47,206 nt of DNA from an uncultured Clostridia bacterium (GTDB lineage Bacteria; Bacillota; Clostridia; Oscillospirales; Acutalibacteraceae), in assembly GCA_945912145.1 (NCBI GenBank), contig CAMEBF010000016.1, forward strand, positions 1-47,206, given 5' to 3'. The notes under the pieces were generated by a model. That model was not told where the DNA came from, did not search any database, and saw only the letters and a program-made list of their open reading frames with translations. Numbering within the stretch: position 1 is the first letter of the stretch; each line of letters opens with the position of its first letter. Below, in pieces: positions 40,549 to 47,206 of this stretch. Both the position numbers and the translations under genes were made by a program.

Positions 40549-42129
40549 TTATTCTTCCAGAGTCTCCTTGATTGAAACCGTTACTTTTTTATCATAGCAG
40601 GTGAACATGGGCTCCACCGTTTCTTTTTTCATCTTCGGCGTAATCAGGCTGACAAGGGGAACGAGGATCAGTCCGCCGACCATGGAGACAACGCCGCTGC
40701 GGATCGATGACGCGAAGAGGTACGAAAGCACCTTGCCGCTGAACGAGATGACGCCGAACGAGCAAAGAAGCTGTACGATCGTGACGGCAACGCCGAACGC
40801 AAAGCAGACCCATACGGACGCTTTCGTCGTTCTCTTGGAGTACAGGCCGTAGAGGAACGGTGCTAAGAATGCACCTGCCAGAGCACCCCACGATACGCCC
40901 ATCATCTGTGCAATAAACGTAAAGCCGTATTTATCCTTAATGATCGCGATCACGGCGGACACGATGACGAAGAACGCCACGAACAGCCGCATCACAAGCA
41001 TTTTTTTCTTTTCTTCCATTTTGCCCTTGCGGTCGATGACATCGAGTGTCAGCGTCGAGCTGGAGGTCAGCACGAGCGACGAAAGCGTTGACATGGAGGC
41101 CGCGAGCACCAGAATAATGACGACGGCGATGATGATATCGCCCCATGAATAATTGGCAAGCGTACCGAGTATAGAGGGGACGATCTTATCGAACGCCACC
41201 TTACCCTCAGGCGAAACGATACCTTCCAGATCGCCGTACAGTCTGCCGAATCCGCCAAGGAAATAGCAGCCGCCGGCAACGATGATCGCAAAAACAGTGG
41301 AAATGATTGTGCCTTTTTTGATCGCATCCTCACTCTTAATCGCGTAGAATTTACCGACCATCTGCGGCAGACCCCACGTGCCGAGCGAAGTCAGAATGAC
41401 GACAAAGAGCAGCGCAAGCGGATCAGGTCCGAAGAACGATGCAAACGCACCCTGCATTTCGGTGGTATCCGTCTGAATCTGCGACAGCTTCGTCAGCGAT
41501 TCCACAAAGCCGCCGTTTGTATGTAAGATCGCCGCGATGACCGCCACGATGCCGCCGAGCATGATAATGCCCTGTACAAAATCGTTGATCGCCGTCGCCA
41601 TGTAGCCGCCGAACAGCACATAAACGCAGGTCAGCACCGCCATGACGATGATGCAGACATAGTACGGGATCGAAAACGCCATATTGAAAAGGCTCGAAAG
41701 ACCGTTATACAGCGATGCGGTATACGGGATCAGGAACACGAACACGATCACGGAAGCGGCGATCTTGAGCGCACCCGAATCATACCGTTTGCCGAAATAA
41801 TCGGGCATGGTTTTGGAATCGAGATGCTGCGTCATGATTCTTGTGCGCCGTCCGAGCACGACCCATGCGAGCAGCGAGCCGATAAACGCGTTGCCCAGAC
41901 CGATCCAGGTCGAAGCCACGCCGAAATTCCAGCCGAACTGACCGGCGTAGCCGATGAAGATAACGGCGGAAAAATACGAAGTACCGAAAGCAAAAGCCGT
42001 CAGCCACGGGCCGACGTTCCGTCCGCCGAGCACAAAGCCGTTGACGTTCGTCGCGTGCTTACGGCAATACACGCCGATGCCGATCATCAGCGCAAAGAAA
42101 GCCACCAGAAGAATAATTTTTACAGCCAT
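40549..42129 (-). CDS. Sodium/solute symporter (SSS family)
   Basis: A 526-residue cotransporter with about thirteen hydrophobic spans. It contains AFGTSYFSAVIFIGYAGQFGWNFG, the N-terminal SSS signature region, and QGIIMLGGIVAVI plus GMSTLSSLVLTSSS-like segments (ASMSTLSSLVL) that make up the sodium site. The family takes up amino acids, sugars, pantothenate, or monocarboxylates with Na+. ATG 42129 follows AAGGAGAG; the open frame to 42150 adds seven unlikely residues. Together with the acyl-CoA ligase it points to uptake of an organic acid. Confidence 0.88.
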   Translation of the reverse strand: MAVKIILLVAFFALMIGIGVYCRKHATNVNGFVLGGRNVGPWLTAFAFGTSYFSAVIFIGYAGQFGWNFGVASTWIGLGNAFIGSLLAWVVLGRRTRIMTQHLDSKTMPDYFGKRYDSGALKIAASVIVFVFLIPYTASLYNGLSSLFNMAFSIPYYVCIIVMAVLTCVYVLFGGYMATAINDFVQGIIMLGGIVAVIAAILHTNGGFVESLTKLSQIQTDTTEMQGAFASFFGPDPLALLFVVILTSLGTWGLPQMVGKFYAIKSEDAIKKGTIISTVFAIIVAGGCYFLGGFGRLYGDLEGIVSPEGKVAFDKIVPSILGTLANYSWGDIIIAVVIILVLAASMSTLSSLVLTSSSTLTLDVIDRKGKMEEKKKMLVMRLFVAFFVIVSAVIAIIKDKYGFTFIAQMMGVSWGALAGAFLAPFLYGLYSKRTTKASVWVCFAFGVAVTIVQLLCSFGVISFSGKVLSYLFASSIRSGVVSMVGGLILVPLVSLITPKMKKETVEPMFTCYDKKVTVSIKETLEE

Positions 42130-42205
42130 ACCAAACTCTCCTTCCTTCACCGCTTTGCTAATTTATTCAATCATTGCTTTAAACGGATGAAGAATTGTTA
42201 TTACC

Positions 42206-42234
42206 AGTATATAGCTCGGCAGGCATAATGTCAA
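42206..42234 (-). promoter_or_regulatory. Promoter of the symporter/ligase operon
   Basis: Minus-strand TTGACA (42229-42234), 17-bp spacer and TATACT (42206-42211). The leader to ATG 42129 is about 70 bases. Confidence 0.75.
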
Positions 42235-42258
42235 GTCAAAAAACAATTTTTATTCGTT

Positions 42259-43959
42259 TTACCGAAAAATCTTAGAAAGAAATCCCATAATCAGCGAATA
42301 GAATTTGCTGATCTTCATCAGCAGTTTTTCAATCGACTCCAGAAGATTCGTCGTATGATCAATCAAATCTTTTTCGCCGTAGGGCTCAAGGGTTCCGTTG
42401 TTGTCGTTCACGCCGTCCGCGTCATAAGCGAACGTATACAGAATCGGCGACGCGAGAGCTACCAGAAAATATTCGGCAGGCGTAACCTCGCCGAAAACGC
42501 TGCGGCAAAGTTCCTGAAGCTCAGCAGACGAATCATCCAACCCCTGTGATGCTAAAATCGTCTGAGCGGCGTCGGTAAAATATTCGTCGCCGAACGCTCC
42601 CAGATCCTCACGCAGGATCACGGCGGCCATGCGAAGCAGAATCGTGACCTCCGGGCTGTCGAGTTCGCAGGATTCTTCACCGGCATAATGCGCCGCCACC
42701 AGTTCCGTCGCCAGATCCCAACCGTTCTGATAGTCGCTTTCGGGAATTTCAAGCTGATATTTTTTAGCAAGGCTCTGAATGCTGTTTTCGCCGTAGAGCG
42801 GCATTTTCAGAAGATCTGTCAGACCGTTTATCAGTTTCATGATGGGCTCATAGTAAAACGCGTTTTCGTCAAGCCCCATTTTTTCGGGCGTCATCGAAAG
42901 CGCCAGACGGTACTCAACGCCTTTTTTCAGAAAGCCTTTGGCGTAATCGTTCAGACCGTTCTGCATAAGCGCAAGCTGTTCCGCGCTGTAGCCGTTCACC
43001 GCAGCCGTCAGTGCGTCCGTGTCGATGGCATCGACCGTCGCAGCATCATAGGTGATCGCGCTGTCGCTCAGCGTCACCAGGCGGTATTGCAGCGGATACA
43101 TCGTCAGCGAAGTCGTCGCCAGATCGTAAATGCGGTTGCCGAGCGCGCTCGTAAATACGGCAGCGTCGCTGCAATGCTCATGTCCGGAAAAGACGAGCTG
43201 AATGCCGCAGTCGGCGAACGTCGCCGCAGTCGTAAAGTGATTTTTTATGATAAAATTCCGGCTCAGAATCCGCTGCATCGGCATATGGTCGAGCAGATTA
43301 TGGTGCATCATCAGGATGGGATATTTGCCGTCCCGCTGCGCCTGTTTCGCCTGCTCGACGACCCAATTGACCCGTCCGGCGTCCATGCCGTCCTCCGTTG
43401 ATTTGGTCGGATCGTTGCTGTCAAGCGCGATCAGACGGTATTGCTCGTTCAGATCGGCGGCATACGAAAGCGAATCGTCGTCACGCGCAATCGCTTCCGC
43501 ATAGCCGAATTCATAATAGATCGACACAAAATCCTCCGGCTCGGTCGCGGTGTCCAATCCGCAGTCATGATTGCCGTTGATGACGTAGACCTGTTTGCCG
43601 GTCTGCGCTTCAAACTGACGGAGCTTTTCGGCCATGACCTCATGCTCAAGAGGAATCGTTTTGCCGTGATCGGCAAGATCTCCTGCGATCAGCACAAATT
43701 CGCAGTCCTCGTTTTCGGCGCATTGCTTTAAAAATTCGTCGATGATAAAGCCGCTTTCGTCATCCATCGCCGCGCGCCGGTTGGCGTACCAGTAGACCGG
43801 ATCGTCGATCTCGCCGGACAGTTCTTCCCGGGGAAGATTGTAATGCAGGTCGCTTGCCACGGCAAATGTGGTGCTGTCATTCTCCTGTGCGGAGAACGCG
43901 ATCACCGACGAGGAAAAGAGAAGAAGAAACGCCAGAACAACAGAGAAAAGTTTTTTCAC
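42259..43959 (-). CDS. Secreted metallophosphoesterase
   Basis: A 566-residue exported calcineurin-type phosphoesterase. After a signal peptide (about 1-24) come the metal motifs ASDLHYN (Asp37, His39), IAGDLADHGKT, INGNHDCG, MMHHNLLDH and FSGHEHCSD in the standard order, giving a two-metal active site. The remaining C-terminal part (about 300-545) is largely helical with an unclear role and ends in a basic, hydrophobic helix (FYSLIMGFLSKIFR). Substrate (phosphomonoester, nucleotide or phospholipid) is unknown. It is the last gene of the leftward run below the 98-residue protein. Confidence 0.88.
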   Translation of the reverse strand: MKKLFSVVLAFLLLFSSSVIAFSAQENDSTTFAVASDLHYNLPREELSGEIDDPVYWYANRRAAMDDESGFIIDEFLKQCAENEDCEFVLIAGDLADHGKTIPLEHEVMAEKLRQFEAQTGKQVYVINGNHDCGLDTATEPEDFVSIYYEFGYAEAIARDDDSLSYAADLNEQYRLIALDSNDPTKSTEDGMDAGRVNWVVEQAKQAQRDGKYPILMMHHNLLDHMPMQRILSRNFIIKNHFTTAATFADCGIQLVFSGHEHCSDAAVFTSALGNRIYDLATTSLTMYPLQYRLVTLSDSAITYDAATVDAIDTDALTAAVNGYSAEQLALMQNGLNDYAKGFLKKGVEYRLALSMTPEKMGLDENAFYYEPIMKLINGLTDLLKMPLYGENSIQSLAKKYQLEIPESDYQNGWDLATELVAAHYAGEESCELDSPEVTILLRMAAVILREDLGAFGDEYFTDAAQTILASQGLDDSSAELQELCRSVFGEVTPAEYFLVALASPILYTFAYDADGVNDNNGTLEPYGEKDLIDHTTNLLESIEKLLMKISKFYSLIMGFLSKIFR

Positions 43960-43989
43960 AGGATCACCGTCTTTCGTAGGTTTCAGAAT

Positions 43990-44286
43990 TTATGATCTCT
44001 TTTGCAGGCGGATAAAACAGATCAGGAACACAATCAGCGAAACAAAGAGCACAACCAGACCCGCAATCAAATGCGCATTGACCATCAGCAGACCGCCTGT
44101 TGTGAACAGCAGTCCCGTTACGGTAAAAAGCGTGATAATGCGGCGGCTGTAGCCCTTGATGTTGAAATTCCCGGCGAAATGGTGGCGGCTCATGGTGGAA
44201 TCCCTTTTGGCAAGGCTCAGCAGAACACCTGCCAGAATCATGAGCACCGCCGGAACAAACAGCGCAATCGTCAGCAGAATATCCAT
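43990..44286 (-). CDS. Small membrane protein, 98 residues
   Basis: Three hydrophobic segments (about 4-24, 50-68, 72-92) with a basic loop SRHHFAGNFNIKGYSRR between the first two. I do not recognise a family with confidence; short clostridial DUF3784-type proteins have a similar build. ATG 44286 directly follows the TAA of the MFS transporter with no gap, so it is translated from the same mRNA. Confidence 0.7.
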   Translation of the reverse strand: MDILLTIALFVPAVLMILAGVLLSLAKRDSTMSRHHFAGNFNIKGYSRRIITLFTVTGLLFTTGGLLMVNAHLIAGLVVLFVSLIVFLICFIRLQKRS

Positions 44287-45495
44287 TTATTTTCCCTCCG
44301 CAGCTTTATTTTTCTTCTGATACGCGATCAGAACCGATGTCGCAACAATCATGATGAGCGGAAAAACAGCACCGGACAGGAATCCGGCTTTCAGGTTATC
44401 CCCAAAGCGTTCGGAAACCGTACCCACAAGGAACGGCCCCGTCGAACAGCCGCAGTCTCCGGCAAGCGCGAACAGAGCGAACAGCGCAGTCGTCGGATTG
44501 TACCAGCTTTTTGCAGCGATGGAATAGGTGCCGGGCCACATGATGCCGACGGCAAAGCCGCATACGCCGCAGCCAAGAAGTGAGAGAGCCGGCCACGGAG
44601 ACAGCGCGATCATGAAGTAACCGCCCAGACACAGGAACGAACAGAACAGAATGTACTTCTCAAGTGAAATCTTCGTGCTGAATTTCGAATACGAAAACCG
44701 CGCGACACCCATCAGCAGTGCGAAGAAGCAAGGACCCGCAATATCGCCTGCCGCTTTGGTGATGCCCAAACTCTCTTCGGCAAAGGCCGACGCCCATTGC
44801 GCGACCGCGATCTCCGACGCGCCTGCGCACAGCATCATGACGAATAAAATATAGAACAGCTTATTTTTGAAAAGCTCCGATGTTTTCTGAATCGTCTTGT
44901 CTTTCTCCCGCGCGAAGGCGATCGGAACGCGCGCGAAATAAAGGCTGTTGAGCGCAGGGATCGCAGCCCAGATGAATGCCATCATGCGCCAATGCGCAAT
45001 GCCGAAAACCGCAAAGAAAAGAGTCGAACCGAGCACGGCGATGACCTGTCCCCAGCAATAGAAAGAGTGGAGCAGGCTCATATTCGCCTCTTTATTCGTG
45101 GTCGGACACGCCTCGATAATCGGGCTCGCGAGCACCTCGATCAGACCGCCGCCGACGGCGTACAGCGTAATCGAAATCAGCAGTCCGGCATACGGATTGC
45201 CTAAAATATACGGAAAAATGCCAAGCCCGGCGAGCCCGGCCGCCGCACTGATATGGGCAAAAACGATGCACTTACGCACGCCGATTTGATCAACATATTT
45301 CGCCGAAAGCAGGTCAACAAGAAGCTGCACCAGAAAATTATAGGTGGAAAGCACCGCCAACTGACTGAGCGAAATCTCCCAGTCCTTCTGAAACGTCACA
45401 TACAGAAGCGGCGCAAAATTATTGACGATCGCCTGCGTGATAAAACTGATATACCCGGCCGCAAGCGTATGCCGGTAGTTCGTTCTGACGCTCAT
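44287..45495 (-). CDS. MFS transporter
   Basis: A 402-residue major facilitator with about twelve spans. The N-terminal half includes YVDQIGVRKCIVFAHI (motif A-like), GLLISITLYAVGGGLIEVLASP and an ACPTTNKEANMSLLHSFY-CWGQ stretch seen in MFS sugar-type permeases. The substrate is unknown. Its ATG overlaps the stop codon of the upstream CmpB-type gene by four bases (ATGA), and the next gene begins immediately after its stop. Confidence 0.85.
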   Translation of the reverse strand: MSVRTNYRHTLAAGYISFITQAIVNNFAPLLYVTFQKDWEISLSQLAVLSTYNFLVQLLVDLLSAKYVDQIGVRKCIVFAHISAAAGLAGLGIFPYILGNPYAGLLISITLYAVGGGLIEVLASPIIEACPTTNKEANMSLLHSFYCWGQVIAVLGSTLFFAVFGIAHWRMMAFIWAAIPALNSLYFARVPIAFAREKDKTIQKTSELFKNKLFYILFVMMLCAGASEIAVAQWASAFAEESLGITKAAGDIAGPCFFALLMGVARFSYSKFSTKISLEKYILFCSFLCLGGYFMIALSPWPALSLLGCGVCGFAVGIMWPGTYSIAAKSWYNPTTALFALFALAGDCGCSTGPFLVGTVSERFGDNLKAGFLSGAVFPLIMIVATSVLIAYQKKNKAAEGK

Positions 45496-46379
45496 TTTTT
45501 CTCCTCTTCGTCTGCGCTCTGACGGGAGACCTCCTCAAGCATATCTTTCAGAGACTGAATTTTTGCATCCATCGTCTGACGCAGCGTTTTCGCGCTCTGC
45601 ATCTGTCGTTCGGCGCTTGAACGCACACGACGGTTTTTGCCGTTTTTGCGTTTTTTCGGCGCCGGCAGTTTTTCAAGCTCGGAAATCTGCCGCGACACAT
45701 CGGCAACCCACACCGCTAATTTATAAACGCCCTTTTCCATCGTGTCGTGAATGTCTTCATATTTCTGCGAGACGTTGGAACGAAAAGCGGTGACGGTTTC
45801 GTGCGCCGAATCATAGAGCTTATTGAGCTTTGTCATCAGCTTACGGACATCGAACGCACCCTTGACGGCGAAGAACAGGTCGAACACAAACACGATCAGC
45901 AGCATGACGACGATCTGCCGCCGCTGCGTCGGGTTGACCAGGCTCTCCACCTGACCGACGACAAACGGGTGAACAAGATAGACGAACAGTCCCGTAGCGA
46001 TACCCCAGTAAATCGTATGACCGAGGCAGATGCGTCCCTGAATATTGAATTTTTTCTTGGAATAATCCCACCAGCGGGCATTGAACAGCTTTTCCATAAT
46101 GACACTTGTCAGAAATTCCACGATGTCCGCCAGAAGCATCCCCAAAAAAATGACAAGCACGATAATGTACCATTTGGAATAGCCGAATTTTTCATAGAAC
46201 GGGCTCAGGCAGACGCTGAAAACGGTGGCACCCGTTCCGTAGATCGGGCACATCGGTCCGGTCAGAAAACCGCGGTTGACAAACTTTTTCTCGCCGACGG
46301 AGCAGTAAATGGTCTCGACTACCCAGCCGACGATGCTGTACAGAAAAAAATAGAGAATCGTATCAATCACGGCATTCAT
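45492..46379 (-). CDS. CmpB-type putative ABC transporter permease (PF06541-like) with coiled-coil tail
   Basis: A 295-residue protein with five N-terminal spans and the hallmark GWVVETIYCSVGEKKFVNRGFLTGPMCPIYGTGA of the family often labelled 'putative ABC transporter permease, CmpB'. Its role is not established. A charged C-terminal region (about 190-295) is predicted to be helical, with KKRKNGKNRR and a final coiled coil. ATG 46379 has CAGGAGC upstream and lies inside the last 17 bases of the HD gene. It overlaps the MFS gene by four bases at the other end. Confidence 0.85.
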   Translation of the reverse strand: MNAVIDTILYFFLYSIVGWVVETIYCSVGEKKFVNRGFLTGPMCPIYGTGATVFSVCLSPFYEKFGYSKWYIIVLVIFLGMLLADIVEFLTSVIMEKLFNARWWDYSKKKFNIQGRICLGHTIYWGIATGLFVYLVHPFVVGQVESLVNPTQRRQIVVMLLIVFVFDLFFAVKGAFDVRKLMTKLNKLYDSAHETVTAFRSNVSQKYEDIHDTMEKGVYKLAVWVADVSRQISELEKLPAPKKRKNGKNRRVRSSAERQMQSAKTLRQTMDAKIQSLKDMLEEVSRQSADEEEKK

Positions 46380-46917
46380 AGATTGCTCCTGCTCTTGCAA
46401 CGTCGCGGCGGAATTTTTTCTGATACGACGGGAATTTTTTGATAAGAATTTCGTGCATCGCGCAGTATTTGTCCGCCATGCTGACCAGAAAGCTCTCGCG
46501 ATACTTCGGCGGAACCGGCGTCAGGGGCCACATATGCCGCAGAATGATATTCTCTTCCAGCGCGGAAAGCGGAAACAGTGCCTTTGCGTTTTTCAGCGCG
46601 AAGCCCGGATGACGGTAGCCGTGCAGACGGTGCGAGCCGTCGCCTTTTTTGTGCCAGTCATAGTACACCAGATCGTGCATCAGAGCGGCTCTGGCAGCCG
46701 AACGAGCCTGCAGATGCTTGCGCTTTGAAGCGGTATAGCTCATATACGACACGCTCAGCATATGCTGCCGGCAGGTGATGTCTGCGTGCTGAATATTTTT
46801 CTCCGTGCTCTGAAACTCCGGCGTCGCGTAAATATCGCCGACCACCGAAAAATATTCCGGCTCGTTCGTCTCATTGATGACATAGGATTTCACATACGTT
46901 TCATAACGTTTTCCCAT
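46363..46917 (-). CDS. HD-domain protein (putative hydrolase)
   Basis: A 184-residue HD-superfamily protein. Likely metal residues lie in ITCRQHMLSVSYMSY (His) and ARAALMHDLVYYDWH (HD pair), with a later HxGF/RHMWPLTPVPP stretch. HD enzymes hydrolyse phosphate esters such as nucleotides or cyclic nucleotides; the substrate is unknown. ATG 46917 with GGGAAGAG upstream is preferred over an in-frame TTG at 46935. It leads the operon HD, CmpB, MFS, 98-residue membrane protein, whose members all overlap or abut. Confidence 0.82.
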   Translation of the reverse strand: MGKRYETYVKSYVINETNEPEYFSVVGDIYATPEFQSTEKNIQHADITCRQHMLSVSYMSYTASKRKHLQARSAARAALMHDLVYYDWHKKGDGSHRLHGYRHPGFALKNAKALFPLSALEENIILRHMWPLTPVPPKYRESFLVSMADKYCAMHEILIKKFPSYQKKFRRDVARAGAIYECRD

Positions 46918-46937
46918 TTTACTCTTCCCTTTCAAAT

Positions 46938-47206
46938 CAATGCAGAATGATGAATGCAGAATGCAGAATTATATTGTAAAATCAAGCCCGCAGGGTTTCC
47001 GAAATTCTTAATTGCTAATTCATAATGCAGAATGCAGAATGCAGAATTATATTATAAAATCAAGCCCGCAGGGTTTCCGAAATTCTTAATTGCTAATTCA
47101 TAATGCAGAATGCAGAATGCAGAATTATATTATAAAATCAAGCCCGCAGGACTTCCGACATTCTTAATTGCTAATTCATAATTCAGAATGCAGAATGCAG
47201 AATTAT
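46938..47206 (-). repeat. 78-bp tandem repeat of the modular hairpin family (right edge)
   Basis: Units start with AATTATATT at 46967, 47045, 47123 and 47201, exactly 78 bases apart; the fourth runs off the window. On the minus strand each unit has an arm of 7-bp words (GCAGAAT-type, then AAT-rich variants), then TTCGGAA, a hairpin (AAACCC-TGC-GGGCTT, or AAGTCC-TGC-GGGCTT in one unit), then GATTTTATAAT. The core matches the elements at 64-204, 10847-11040 and 18046-18210. No protein-coding signal is seen. Unit sequences are nearly identical, so amplification looks recent. Confidence 0.9.

Noticed and set aside
46938-47206. The 78-bp tandem array as a CRISPR
   Set aside because: There are no variable spacers: the whole 78-bp unit repeats. 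No cas gene is in the window and the repeats contain their own hairpin and AT-rich words.

Overview
The window is one stretch of a spore-forming, anaerobic, dockerin-producing Clostridium-class bacterium, most likely an uncultured member of the Ruminococcus/Oscillospiraceae group. Reasons: the sigma-E sporulation locus (spoIIGA-sigE) plus a SpoIID-type protein; two secreted proteins with type I dockerin repeats; a threonyl T-box leader; Firmicutes-type Shine-Dalgarno sites and sigma-A promoters in front of most genes; and a gene set (ricT-holB, Mrp, C_GCAxxG_C_C protein, DUF4428/SPFH/TPM cluster) typical of gut Clostridia. No phage, plasmid, transposase, tRNA, rRNA or CRISPR-cas gene was seen. 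Assignment to a species cannot be made from the sequence alone.

Layout. 1-308: repeat element, terminator and a sigma-A promoter for a secreted lipase (309-1592). 1666-7120, all minus: ferredoxin, ricT, holB, an AEC transporter, a membrane protein and citrate synthase. 7233-8240 is spoIID (+). 8292-10753 (minus): a PH-like membrane protein, then sigE and spoIIGA. 10847-11040: a hairpin-array repeat. 11083-14123 (minus): mnmA overlapping nadA, then cysK with its own consensus promoter. 14559-17690 (minus): a Gfo/Idh/MocA dehydrogenase and thrS, the latter behind a T-box. 18046-18210: a second hairpin-array repeat. 18310-21501: a large secreted Ig-like/dockerin protein.

21559-28451 (minus) is the most unusual operon: seven genes comprising a TPM-domain protein, a zinc-ribbon membrane protein, a DUF4428 zinc protein, a lipoprotein, an SPFH protein with poly-Gln and four zinc ribbons, another lipoprotein and a DUF6935-like protein. 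Three members match the composition of the Bacillus ydjG-ydjH-ydjI genes, which act with PspA in membrane stress, but no pspA is present. 28633-35642 holds fructose-bisphosphate aldolase, thioredoxin, the C_GCAxxG_C_C/Mrp pair, an unknown membrane protein, a GNAT acetyltransferase and a GPH-type transporter. 35816-46917 holds an FAD oxidoreductase, a small dockerin protein, a membrane-anchored protein, a symporter/acyl-CoA ligase pair, a secreted phosphoesterase and a four-gene HD/CmpB/MFS operon. The right edge (46938-47206) is a 78-bp tandem repeat.

The best candidate for something undescribed is a family of dispersed, modular, non-coding elements at five intergenic loci (1-204, 10847-11040, 14298-14355, 18046-18210, 46938-47206). 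All share a core of the form CGGAA-hairpin-CTTG followed by an AT-rich TATAAT-containing segment. Arms are built from 7-bp tandem words whose sequence differs between loci, and two loci carry a string of short triloop hairpins joined by GTGAAGT-like linkers. The hairpin stems vary between copies mostly while keeping pairing, and the elements sit beside operon terminators.
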